DNA from: Pseudovirgaria hyperparasitica
Taxonomy: Eukaryota; Ascomycota; Dothideomycetes; Acrospermales; Acrospermaceae
Assembly (NCBI RefSeq): GCF_010093815.1
Contig: NW_022985564.1
Location: forward strand, 124,001 to 188,000
Reading direction: 5' to 3'
Length of the DNA stretch: 64,000 nt
Of this stretch, positions 11,746-21,711 are shown one piece after another; within the stretch, counting starts at the first letter, position 1; every line of letters begins with the position of its first letter. The notes below the pieces were generated by a model. The model did not search any database. It was not told the origin of the DNA and saw only the letters and a program-made list of their open reading frames with translations. The translations under genes were made by a program, and so were the position numbers.

Positions 11746-13879
11746 CTAGCTCGTCTGCTTTCCCTTCTCCAGTTTCCGCTTCTTCGCTCTGATCTTCTCT
11801 GCTTCTTGACTCCGCTTCTCGTTGCCGTACTGCATCCTCTCGTATGTCTTGCGCTTCTTGCGGCTCATCATCATCTTGTTGCGCTGTTCCTCCTCCTGCT
11901 CTTCACGCTGTTTCTTTGCGTGCTTCTTTCTTGCAGCTTCCGCTTTTGAAAGTGGAGTGGGAGCCGCCGGAGCAGGAAGACCGGCAGCTTCGGCTTCAAG
12001 CTCGCGCTGATGCTGAATCTGGGCTTTGGTGGCTTCGTCTTCGGACTCTTCGTCCTCAAAGCCTTCGAAATCGGACTCTGCAGCAGCATCGGCTGCTGCT
12101 GCGAATGCATCCTCTGAGTCGGAGTCGGAGTTATCTGATGCGACATCCATGTCAACATCGTCTTCGTCGGACTCTCCTTCGATCACGTCCTCATCGCTCT
12201 CCTGAGACTGGTCGGCGGCCCCTTCTATGGGAGCTGGTACATCCGCGTCATCGTCATACTCATCTGCCTCGCCGACCCGCTCTTGCTCCTCAAGTGGAAC
12301 CGTTGGATCATAAGCGCCCTTCTTTGGCTTGACCCATGGACTCAGATGTGGCGGTAGCTGCGCGCCTGGGGAATAGATGTCGGGACGAAGGAGTTTTGCT
12401 TGATTGATACAATCCCATACCCATTGCGGCTGGACATATGTACGGCCAGGCACCATTGCACGGGGCCACAAAAGCTTCGTCACGGGTGCTTCAACCCCTT
12501 CGCCATTATTGCTCTGAGTAGCCTCTGATGCGATCTGGGGACGGTCAACTATTTGGTGGGTGATCAACGGGTCAGACTCGTCAGTGACATATGCGCCGTC
12601 GCCGAGAATGCTGTCCCAACCAACGCGCTTACAGCCAAATGCTTTCAAGATAAACTCCAATGGCTGGCGTGGAGTCTCGCGAGAGAGGTAAAATGTGTAG
12701 TCAGCAAAGAGTGAGGCAATTTCGGAGCTGCTAGCTTGCGGCTGGGGAAGGATGTCGGCATCTGCGCCAGTTGTCTCGAAAGTGTCAATGCCATCAGTGA
12801 CTTCCTCAACCATATCGGTTTGGGCCTCATCAGTCGGTAGTGCGATATCGGCGGATTGCTGGGCAGCGATCTTGTCGGCCTGGGCCTGAGCAGCGGCGGT
12901 AGCTTCCTCATTGACTGCGCCATTCTCAATACGACCCTGACCATTGAGCTCCTGGGTAACCACAGCTCTACCCTCAAGAGTGAAAGCACCAAGCTCTCCA
13001 CCTGCTTCATCACTCGCTGCATTGAACTTTGGAGGGTATACAAGCCCGATCGAGGTGTACAGCCGGTAGTTTACAAAACCGAGCAGCGTCGTGTAGAATT
13101 CGATGAAAGTCCCCATGATCCGGAAGTCAATGTCGCCGCTTACGTTCTGAACAAATTTATATGGAACAAGCCACATTATGTCTTGTCCTTGTATGGTAGC
13201 TTGGTAATAGATGCCTTTTATCGACAGAAAAGATTTTCGGAGCGAGTGGGACACAATGAGGTAGTGTTCAAACTCTAGACATAGTCTCTGGCAGAGCTCG
13301 ATAGTCTTCGAAGGAATGTGGGTATGTGAAGGGAGATTTGCAAAGAGAAACAGCATGGATAGAGCATCGTCAAGATCCCTCAGAGCGTCTACGAAGGTCG
13401 GGTATCGTTCTTTGATAATGTGATCTAAGGCGATCTTGGGTTTCAAGGTTTTCTCTAGACGCGCAGCATCTCCAGCTTCCCCTCTTCCCAGCGCGCGCGA
13501 GATCTTCTTCCCGAGAGCTTTATGTTCGCGGAATTTTGCAATCAAGGGTTCGTGAAGTAGATATTGTATGTCCTTGGTGTAGTAGAACGTTGTTGCCGGA
13601 GTTGCGCCTTTGGTAACTTTCTTCTTATTCCTTGGTTCACGCGGATATATACCTGTGAGCAGTCAGATATCAAACATCTAGTCCCTGATAGAGTGATATA
13701 CCTTTGAAGATACATAGTCGTCGGAAGTCAGGAAGCGAAATCTGAAGTTTGCGCACAGCTCTTGTTCTCGTAATGTAGTTGGTGGCAGCACCAGTGGTTC
13801 CTATGCTCACCAATTAGCCTAGGGAACAAGAACAATATGGCATGTGTGTTTTACCCTTTTTCTTAAGTCTGGCTCCCAT
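11746..13879 (-). CDS. NOP7: Pescadillo homologue, ribosome biogenesis factor
   Basis: Three exons on the minus strand, 13879-13855, 13800-13702 and 13652-11746, give 676 residues. The N-terminus [20 protein letters not shown] and the segment [18 protein letters not shown] are nearly diagnostic for Pescadillo. An acidic low-complexity linker precedes and follows a BRCT domain at roughly residues 350-460 ([15 protein letters not shown] to [12 protein letters not shown]). The C-terminus is a Lys/Arg/Glu coiled coil. The family forms the Nop7-Erb1-Ytm1 (PeBoW) complex in the nucleolus and is needed for 27S pre-rRNA processing to 5.8S and 25S. The first exon is only 25 nt. The start codon lies 232 bp from that of the divergent PIG-U gene, so they share a short promoter region. 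Confidence 0.95.
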
Positions 13880-14111
13880 CTTGATGGCGACGTCTCATTC
13901 ATATATCTCAATGCGACAACCCAAAGGTTTTGAACAACCAAAAAAAAGTTCGGCATCGGATATACTGCGGGCGGGGAAGGAACGACCTCCGCAAGGAGTC
14001 CGTGCGTCAGTCTGCTTCCTACTAAGTAAGGTTGGGGGTTGACGACGGCGCATGTAAAGCTCAATTGTTCAGCCCGCGATGCAGCGACAGTCAGGTTAGT
14101 GACAGGAAAAT

Positions 14112-15533
14112 ATGAGTGTCCAACGGCAAAAGCTGGTGCTATTTGGAGCTGCTGCAGCTGTTCGTTTGCTCCTCTTCACGGCTTTCCCAGCGCTACCCGA
14201 CATCTTGACTGGACGCGTCGAAGTTTCCACACCGGTGTCAAGTTTCAAGCGATGTATGCCATAATTGAGCATACTCATATATCTGCTAATAGTTCCACAG
14301 TACAGGAGGGCCTCTTCCTATACAATCACAATGTGTCTCCATACGACGGCGGCGTATACCACCAAGCGCCACTACTACTTCCAATTTTCAATCTGTTACC
14401 GAATGCAACCACGTATCCATTCTTTACAAACTTGATGTACATCATAGTGGACCTCATGGGTGGTCATATGATTATGAAGCTTGCTGAGACCGGCGAGTCT
14501 ACATCTTCCCGATTATACGTTTCCCCCAGAAGTGAACTTCGATGGAGCAGCATCTCGATCGGGGCTGGGTGAGTCGCACCCATGTGTAAAACACGCCTGC
14601 TACTGCTAACTCGTGTGTATAGTTACTTGTTTAGTCCATTCACGCTCATCTCATGCATAGCACGACCAACAACCGTTTTCGCTAACCTCTTCATGCTTAC
14701 AGCCATTGCTGAGGCCGCTAGGGGCGCAAGTGCCACCTTTATACTCGCCTTGTCCTTTGCTTCGTATATTTCGCTCCATCCAATATTACTCTTCCCACCA
14801 CTTGCGATGCTCGTATATGATGTCCATTCGAAGAGGACTAAGAGATCTATAAGCCCTATTGCTTTCAGTGTCCGCTACAGTCTAGCGGTCTGTGCTACGA
14901 TAGGGGGCTTATTACTCGTCTCGTATCTGCTTACAGGGTCCTGGGAATTCCTGGTAGCGACATATGGCGTTCGTCTCCTATTGCCGGACCTTACTCCGAA
15001 TGTCGGTCTTTGGTGGTACTTCTTCATAGAAATGTTCGATTCCTTCCGCGGATTCTTCCTCGGGGTTTTCTGGTTGCACATGGCATCCTATGTGGGCGGT
15101 CTAAGTATACGTATTCGCAGGCAGCCTCTCTTCGTTGCTGTGACGATGACTGGTATCTTTGCAGTCTTTCAACCGTATCCAAGTATTGCCGACAGTGCCC
15201 TATACCTTGCTCTGGTTCCTCTGTATCGTCACGTGTTTCCTCGTAGGTCCAATCTCCCCGAGTCCGAATCGTAGAAATGCTAAACTTCTCACAGTCATGC
15301 GGTACACATTCCTATCATCAGCTGCGATCATATATACTTCCTTCCTCGGGCCAGCTTTCTATCATCTATGGATCTATGCGGGCTCTGGAAACGCAAACTT
15401 TTTCTATGCAATCACTTTGGTATGGAGTCTTGGCTTGTCAGTCGTTGTCGTTGACTCCATCTATGCTGTATTGCGAGACGAGTGGGAGCTGGAGAGACCA
15501 GAGATGAAAGGTCAAGAAGTCCGTATGATATAA
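14112..15533 (+). CDS. GAB1: GPI transamidase subunit PIG-U
   Basis: Four exons, 14112-14253, 14301-14568, 14623-15242 and 15295-15533, encode 422 residues. Recognisable PIG-U text: GRVEVSTPVSSFKRLQEGLFLY, of which VSPYDGGVYHQAPLLLP is the conserved lumenal block after the first membrane helix, and ALYLALVPLYRH towards the end. Around nine hydrophobic segments fit a polytopic ER membrane protein. Gab1/Cdc91/PIG-U helps the GPI transamidase complex recognise the GPI lipid when it is attached to proteins. The C-terminal exon has FLGPAFYHLWIYAGSGNANF, also typical. All three introns are 47-54 nt with TAG or CAG acceptors. Confidence 0.93.
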
Positions 15534-15919
15534 AAGTGAATCAAAAAGAAGTAAACATCTGTCAAGTTCCACATCCTGTGGTAAGCAAAAGAAACATTTG
15601 TTTCATACTCGTTGTGGATCCATGCTCGCAGTTACACAGTGCTGTGTAGCACCCGGAGCATGTTCACTTGTGTGTGGATCCCTTCTGAATGGTTCCCAAT
15701 TCACTTGTGAGGCCTTATTTAGCTTACCCAACCAAACCTTAAAGCGCTTATACCCGACAATTTCGACCTGACTTCTTCCACATACATCTCGTATTGGAAA
15801 TTGCATAAGTCACAGAATCCACGGACTAGTAAGTCCAAATACTGATCCAATAATCATTTGGTCAAGAAGAAAGCAACACTAACAACCTACTACCAAAGTC
15901 TCACTTCGAAGACTTGATC
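15534..15919 (+). promoter_or_regulatory. Spacer before the first tandem paralogue
   Basis: 386 bp between the PIG-U stop and the first array gene, on the same strand. The last 60 bases are A-rich, as in many short fungal leaders. The 8-mer TTCCGGCA found upstream of array copies 2, 4 and 5 is absent here. Confidence 0.35.
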
Positions 15920-16370
15920 ATGGCTCCAAAAGTCGTCGACACCACTACAAGTGATACTGCCGTTACCTTTACTGAGAAGGAAATGTTTATGCTGGCCTCC
16001 GCATGGCAGTGCATGTCGGAGCAGCCGAAGGTACGCGGAATTGTCCGAGGCGAGTTGATATCTTGAATACTTCTGACCCGTGTTCAAGATCGATATGGAC
16101 AAGCTCGCGAAGATTTGCGGATATACCGCCGGATCCTGTTCGGTCACCTTTGGCAAGCTTAAGCGTAAGATCAAAGCTTTAGGAGATTCAAACAGCGATA
16201 TCACCGCAGCTCCTCCATCTACACCAAAGTCAGGCGGTCGAAAGCGCAAGCCTAAGGAGAACGAGGGCGAGGAGTCGCCAACGAAGAAAGTTCGCAACGT
16301 GAAGGCTCCTGCAAAGGTTGACCCTGAGGAGGAGAGCCCGGAGCCCGAAGTCAAGGACGAAAGTCACTAG
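15920..16370 (+). CDS. Tandem paralogue 1: small Myb-like/HTH-like protein with charged tail
   Basis: Two exons, 15920-16030 and 16089-16370, encode 130 residues. After MAPK and a short linker comes a helical segment, EKEMFMLASAWQCM, then the intron in phase 0 directly after Pro-Lys, then MDKLAKICGYTAGSC and a basic helix KLKRKIKAL. This three-helix pattern with a conserved Trp resembles the short Myb-like domain of many filamentous-fungal nuclear proteins (family assignment inferred). The tail mixes basic clusters (GGRKRKPK, PTKKVR) that look like nuclear localisation signals with acidic runs. It is the first of five similar genes in the same orientation. A role in DNA or chromatin binding is an inference from composition. 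Confidence 0.72.
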
Positions 16371-16896
16371 ATCAGCATGTTCGCATGATCACACCACGCT
16401 CCGAAGGTCTTGAGAATGAAGTGGGATATGGATTACTTTGCGGCTTATATGTGGCATGAATCGTGACTCGCATTGCGAGCTCGCTCATGTCAATCCGAAG
16501 AAGTATTGGTGTTATTCAAATGTGGACTTAAATAGAATGATAGGTGTTATTGAGGCGATGACCCCGCAAGCTCACTTCTTAGTCATGAACTGCCTTTTTG
16601 AACCATTGTCTTTTATTGCCTTGAGCCATTCCGTGGGAAACGGTGAACTTTGCCTGTATTAGGGACAATTCGCGGCATAATCACCTTGCCGGCTGAGGTC
16701 ATGTCACTGAGAGCTGTAATCACTTTTCCGGCAGAATGGTCTGATATCTCTGCCCTCGGCTCGGCTTTCTTATAAATTTGACGAACTCTCGCATTCCCCT
16801 TACATTCCACAATCCTTACAACAGCTCGCCCTTCCCTTCGTCTACCAACATCTCCCACTTCAAATTTCTCCGTAAGGTTAGAAGCAATCACTCAAC
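16371..16896 (+). promoter_or_regulatory. Upstream region of tandem paralogue 2
   Basis: 526 bp. The 8-mer TTCCGGCA sits at 16726-16733, about 164 bp before the start codon. A TATA-like ttataaat lies just downstream near 16769, about 125 bp before the start. A second CCGG-containing site, ttgccggc, lies at 16686-16693. No extra gene copy was detected in this spacer. Confidence 0.4.
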
Positions 16897-17435
16897 ATGC
16901 CGCCAAAGGCCTCCAAACCTGAAGCTACCAAATCATCCACCTTTTCGGAGAAGGAAATGACTATGCTGGCATTCTCGTGGCAATGCTTTGACGAGAAGCC
17001 TAAGGTATGCTGTCGCTGAGAATTCGTCCAATGACTATGGCTGATCATGGCTAGGTCAACAATGTGAAGCTCGCAAAACTCATGGGTTACACAGAGGGCA
17101 CTGCGAAGACAACATGGAATGCTCTGCAGCGTAAGCTAAAGGCTTTGGCTGAGACTGACGAAACTGAGGGCAATGATGAGGGCAATATGGGCATCACTAA
17201 TAACGACAACGATGGTGATGATGATGGTGCCCCAGTCCCTGTGACCCCAAAGACAACACCTCGCAAGCGTAAGACCAAAGGTGAGGACGTCAAGGCGAGC
17301 CCAACCAAAAAGTCTCGTGCGAAGCCGAAGACCCCAGTCAAAGCCCAAAGCTCGGATGACGACAAAGACGCAGAGGCTGTGGAGGCTGTGGAGGCTGTGG
17401 AGGCTGATGGCGAGGAGAACAATATCAATGACTGA
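16897..17435 (+). CDS. Tandem paralogue 2: small Myb-like/HTH-like protein with charged tail
   Basis: Exons 16897-17004 and 17055-17435 give 162 residues, the longest copy. The N-terminus MPPKASK is followed by SEKEMTMLAFSWQCF, the same phase-0 intron after Pro-Lys, then VKLAKLMGYTEGTAKTTW and LQRKLKAL. It is closest to copy 1 in this domain. The tail has a poly-Asp/Asn stretch, basic clusters (PRKRKTKG, SPTKKSRAKPK) and an acidic end with a 9-bp tandem repeat coding Glu-Ala-Val three times (about 17373-17404). The repeat suggests that tail length varies between strains. Confidence 0.72.
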
Positions 17436-17960
17436 TTCTGACACGCACATGCTTTCTTTGGGCTAGTCGATACTGTTTTTGGTGTACATGGTGGTCTGAA
17501 AAGTTACGGTGTTCCACGAAAGCTTCACTCTTATCCAGTTCGTTAGAGGTCAGAGGGATCGGTGAATTGTTTTAGATTCTAGGACTTCACCTACATACAG
17601 TTTCTAAACGCAGATATGCCGTCAAGGAATTCGATTGTGTCAATGTGTCAAATGAAGTAGCACAAATAACATATTTACGTCTTTACGACACTATGTATCA
17701 AGGATCCATGTATGCTCGTTCACTGGTGTGATAAACTCACTAGCTCATTTGAATGCACTACTTACACGAGTAAACCATAGATTAGCGCTGCCTCCACACT
17801 TCGCACTTTACGTGTCAACTAAAATTTCCCTGCTTACCTCTCACACAGCAAATATATCACCCTTTTCAACTCTTCCTAAGGTAGCGCTTGTCTCCTTACT
17901 TTCTTACCAATTGTACTAATTAGGCCTGTAATCTAGTCATATCTGATCATACATTAAGAC
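17436..17960 (+). promoter_or_regulatory. Spacer between tandem paralogues 2 and 3
   Basis: 525 bp holding the 3' end of copy 2 and the upstream region of copy 3. The TTCCGGCA 8-mer is absent. The final 200 bases are relatively AT-rich with a possible open frame (17728-17919) that has no family resemblance and is not called a gene. Confidence 0.35.
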
Positions 17961-18454
17961 ATGGCTCCAAAGGTTGATCCTGAAGCTATTCCCACGGTGC
18001 TTACTGAGAATCAGATGAAGATCCTTGTCTTCATGTGGGCTCAAGTTGACCCTGACCCCAACGCTTCTATCGTGAGTCTCAAGTCATATTCATTGACTTC
18101 TATTATGGAAAGCTAAGATTAGGATAGGTGGATAGTCATAAGATTGCAAATGACCATGGACTCGCTTATAACTCAGTTCGCAAGTGGGTAGCAACCATTC
18201 GCAAGACGATTCGTGCCAGCGTCGAAGGTGGCGCCGGTGACGATGCCTCTCGCAAGGCTAAAAGTGATCCTAAAGCCAAGGTCATAGGAGGTAGCAAGAA
18301 GCGCAAAGATGCTGAAATCAAACATGACGAAGCATCGGAGGAAGACAAAGAGGGTCCGCCTACCAAGAAAGCAAAGAGCAAAGTTCGCGGAAGGAAGAAA
18401 ACCCCTGCTACTGACTCGCCGGAACTTGGTGGAGAAGCAAGTGGAGAAGCTTAG
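17961..18454 (+). CDS. Tandem paralogue 3: diverged small HTH-like protein with charged tail
   Basis: Exons 17961-18071 and 18128-18454 give 145 residues. It starts MAPKVD, then TENQMKILVFMWAQV. The intron is again phase 0 at the end of the first helix region, but the Pro-Lys is replaced by NASI, and the second half reads SHKIANDHGLAYNSVRKW with a basic helix IRKTIRAS. It is the most diverged of the five. The tail carries GGSKKRKDAEIK and PTKKAKSKVRGRKK, strong nuclear-localisation-like clusters. The acceptor GATAG is fixed because the other nearby AGs lead into a stop or the wrong frame. Confidence 0.68.
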
Positions 18455-18949
18455 ATGGACTGAACATTGCCCAAGCTCTGATACGTATTGACCTTCTCAT
18501 AGCGGCGCTATTGAGTTCAAGTGTCTCCTAGGCGGAGCTTTTCGTGATCGACACGCACCGCTTCACATAAACAAGAAGACCCGTGGCATCAATACCTTGG
18601 ATACAAGCCTAGATCTGGTACTGACAGTCAAAATACAATCAATGGTCTTTTATAAGCTTCTTTATCGTAGTCTGTGCACGAATTTTTGTTGACTGCCGTT
18701 CACGCAACTGTTTCCATGGTGACACAGTTTCACTGTTGAGACAAACCCTGACCCGGTTTCCGGCAACAACAACAACGACAATTGATCGTTGCCCACACCT
18801 GTTTCGATCTTTCTTTCTTCCCTGCGCCTAAATATATCTAGGATTCCAAATCAGTTCCTGGTCCGTACATCACTGTCAAGTCTTTCATTCACTGAACTAT
18901 ACAGACCCGAGGCAAAACACGAACTTCAACCGTCAAGAAGGACAGCAAT
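18455..18949 (+). promoter_or_regulatory. Upstream region of tandem paralogue 4
   Basis: 495 bp. The 8-mer TTCCGGCA is at 18758-18765, about 185 bp before the start codon, followed by an AAC-rich run. A TATA-like aaatatat lies near 18831-18838. No other feature was seen. Confidence 0.4.
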
Positions 18950-19473
18950 ATGGCACCCAAGTCTGATTCGAAGACCGGCTCCGCTACGAGCTTGACTGAG
19001 AAGGAGATGAAGCTACTGGCCCTGATGTGGCTCTGTACTGATGTCCCAGATCCAAAAGTACGTATCAAAACCTCACCTTCTCCAAAGATCACAAGCAATT
19101 ACCTTTCACAATCCCTCTGAAGCACTTGTCTAACATATCACAGATCGATTACGACAAACTTGCTGACCTGAGCGGCTACACCAGATCTTCAGTGATGACC
19201 TACGTCCCAGTCATCAAGAAAAAGATCAAGAAACTTCAAGGCCCAGATGCAAGTACAGCTACTGCCCCTGACTCCAAGAAGGCCTCAGCAAGCGGCCGAA
19301 AGCGTAAGGCAGCTGATGTGGAGGACGAGGATGTCGACAATGACACACCCGCTCCCCCGAAAAAGACAAGGGTCATCAAAAGCGCCAAAAAAACTGCGCC
19401 AGTGGTCAGAGCCGAGCACAGTGAAGAGGAGGAAGCTATTGAGACGCATACAGAAGGAGAGATCGAAGCTTAA
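18950..19473 (+). CDS. Tandem paralogue 4: small Myb-like/HTH-like protein with charged tail
   Basis: Exons 18950-19057 and 19144-19473 give 145 residues. MAPKSDSK leads to LTEKEMKLLALMWLC; the phase-0 intron (86 nt) again follows Pro-Lys. The second part reads YDKLADLSGYTRSSVMTY and VIKKKIKKL. Basic tail clusters are SGRKRKAAD and PKKTR, ending in an acidic stretch. Shared intron position and the EKEM, KLA and GYT signatures tie it to copies 1 and 2. Confidence 0.72.
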
Positions 19474-20075
19474 ACTCATTGTGTGCAGGTATGCGTGGAG
19501 GCAGCACTATTCATGATTAGGTTCAGGGGTGAATGGAAATCTCTTTGCCTCCTTTCTGGCAAGCATACATCCATTTCATCGTATCTTCATAGTAGATGTT
19601 GTGAACATCTGGGGGCTGGAGATGATCAACGCATTGGGTTTGGGGACTCTACGGGGCAGTCATGGTATCTAGCTGCTCTAAGTATCGATGCATTCGCATA
19701 GTAGTAGATGAATGCAACACTGCCGGAACTGGCACAAAATCCTGCTACTGCTCGCCTTGAGTCACTTATGGCTGACAGCCTGCGAGTTCACCTGTTGTGA
19801 TTGGTGCGCCCTTTTCTCAAATAAATATTTAAGCCGCCTCTTTCTCCACATTTTTTTCTGATTGCAACAACATTGTGAAAGCTGCCTCACCTCACCCACA
19901 ACAACCTTTCAACTCTGATAACGTGAGTACATTATTCTAAACCTAACCTATTTCTGACTTTCTGTTTTTGATCGAAAGATCTTGTGTTCATCGCTCACAT
20001 TTCATGTCAATAGTTCACATCCCTGGTCCACCCAGCAAAAGAACCAAATCCTCCAAACACTCAAACCACGTCAAT
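19474..20075 (+). promoter_or_regulatory. Upstream region and 5' UTR intron of tandem paralogue 5
   Basis: 602 bp. The reverse complement of TTCCGGCA, TGCCGGAA, is at 19721-19728. An AT-rich TATA-like aataaatatttaa lies near 19821-19833. A probable 5' UTR intron runs from a GTGAGT donor at 19923 to a TAG acceptor at 20013, leaving a short leader before the start codon at 20076. Only this copy shows a clear leader intron. Confidence 0.4.
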
Positions 20076-20638
20076 ATGCCTCCAAAGGTCGACCTCTCTG
20101 GTATGCCCGAGCACTCTGCTCGCATGCTCGCCCTCGCTTGGCTTTGCATGGATACTGAACCCAAGGTGAATCTTCTCCCACTGATCTCCCGTAAGCACGC
20201 GCTTACAGAAATATACTGATACTTTCTTTACTACATCATTGCGCAGACCTAGAGCTAACTCTCCAACTCTAGATCGATACTGCTAAGCTCTCTCAGCTTT
20301 CCGGTTATACCCTCAAGTCTACCGCTGAGATGTTGCGTGTCGCAAAGAAAAACATCCGCGCTATGGATACCGCAGATGGCAAACCCGTGACCGAGCCCAC
20401 CAGCAAGGCTGCCAAGCCTGTAAATAAGGTGAAGGCGACTGCTGGTAATCACGATAAAGATGAAGACAACGATCTGAATGAGTCTGTACCCACTGTCAAG
20501 GCTATTAAGGGTAGGAAGCGCAAGGCTTATGTCGACGAAGACGAGGATGTTCCAGCCAAGAGAACCAGAGGTAAGGGAAAGAGGATTCCCATGAACGAGG
20601 AGAGTGCTGATAATGGAGATGATGAGGATGAAGTTTGA
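20076..20638 (+). CDS. Tandem paralogue 5: small Myb-like/HTH-like protein with charged tail
   Basis: Exons 20076-20165 and 20273-20638 give 151 residues. The N-terminal linker is shorter than in other copies: MPPKVDLS, then HSARMLALAWLCMDTEPK with the phase-0 intron directly after Pro-Lys. The second half reads TAKLSQLSGYTLKSTAEM and VAKKNIRAM. The tail has KGRKRKAY and AKRTRGKGKR basic clusters and ends in an acidic run. The EKEM start of helix 1 is lost, but WLC, PK and GYT are kept. Confidence 0.72.
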
Positions 20639-21174
20639 GATGGATTGGGATGGAACGAGATGGAATGTAAAGCACTAGAGGCTATGGTGAGATTTCGTTG
20701 CACTGATGGCTAGCACCAACCGGGCGAATGGACCCGATTTGACTGCGCTGCCAGATATCTTGTGCATGTAGCATGCGTTACCCACATTAGGAATAGAAAA
20801 GACGTTCCTATACTATCTACTATGGAGCCAAGTGTTTTACTGTCATTGGGAGTCACTTTATAACTATCCGACCTATGAAGTGACTCAGTTCACACGCCGG
20901 AGTAGATGCAACATCCATGGTTTTCATGATTCTACACAGCTTAGGCAGGAATCTTTCTCAATGAAAATGTATCGTAGAGCTCTAAATATCTCTCAAACAA
21001 TTCCACCAAGAGCACACCGTTCGGTGCTCCCCCTCTCAGTAGCACATGAATCATGAAATACATGCACCGATCCCCTCGATACCACACAACGAACACATCC
21101 ATACCCCTTCACCAATCCCCAGAGCCCACGTCGAAGGTAAACCAGCTTGTACCCTTTCAAAACCTCTAATACAG
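20639..21174. other. Intergenic, no supported gene
   Basis: 536 bp between the end of the array and a convergent minus-strand gene. It begins with short ggatgg/gagatgg-type imperfect repeats just after the stop of copy 5. I see no sixth copy of the array gene here. Confidence 0.45.
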
Positions 21175-21711
21175 TTACCCAATCACGCCTGGCCTGAATC
21201 CAGCCATCCTGTATCTATCATTCAACTTCTGTGCATCGACCAGCATCTGACGACACCTCTCATATCTTGCCTCAAGCGCATCATATCTCTCCTGCATCTC
21301 GTCCATTGAATCGCTACAACCAACAAAGTCCCCGTCATCATCATCCTTACGATCCTCATCTTCTTCTTTCAGGTCGTGGATCGTCCACCTTTTCTGTTTC
21401 TGGCACCACGGACAGATCTCCTTGGTACCGGCACCACTTCCGTGTTCGGATTTGTACGCATATAGGACCAAGGTAATGGAGTACACATGGGTAGCGATTG
21501 TGTATATACCGCGGAATATAAGCACGTGTGACGCACCGGGGGATGATAGAGGGCCCCAGACAAGGAGCGCTGTTGATATGAAGGAGAGTATGTGCGGAAG
21601 GATCAGGCCATAAAGTAGATATTTGTATACACAAGATCGTGCAGTTTTGGGTCGAGGAGGCGGCATTGAGGAGTGGGTTTCAAGATTGAATGCTTGGGTG
21701 TGAGGATACAC
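21175..21711 (-). CDS. Small membrane protein with CxxC motif and acidic/coiled-coil tail, unknown
   Basis: A single exon for 178 residues; an in-frame ATG at 21666 would give 163 residues starting MPPPRPKT and may be the true start. Two hydrophobic segments, roughly residues 32-52 and 66-86 in the long form, suggest two membrane passes. They are followed by ICPWCQKQ, a CxxC pair that could bind metal or form a disulfide, then a Glu/Asp/Lys run and a helical segment of coiled-coil character (MDEMQERYDALEARYERC). I do not recognise the family. The frame is open throughout with convincing membrane-protein composition, but transcription is unproven. Confidence 0.5.
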   Translation of the reverse strand: MYPHTQAFNLETHSSMPPPRPKTARSCVYKYLLYGLILPHILSFISTALLVWGPLSSPGASHVLIFRGIYTIATHVYSITLVLYAYKSEHGSGAGTKEICPWCQKQKRWTIHDLKEEDEDRKDDDDGDFVGCSDSMDEMQERYDALEARYERCRQMLVDAQKLNDRYRMAGFRPGVIG

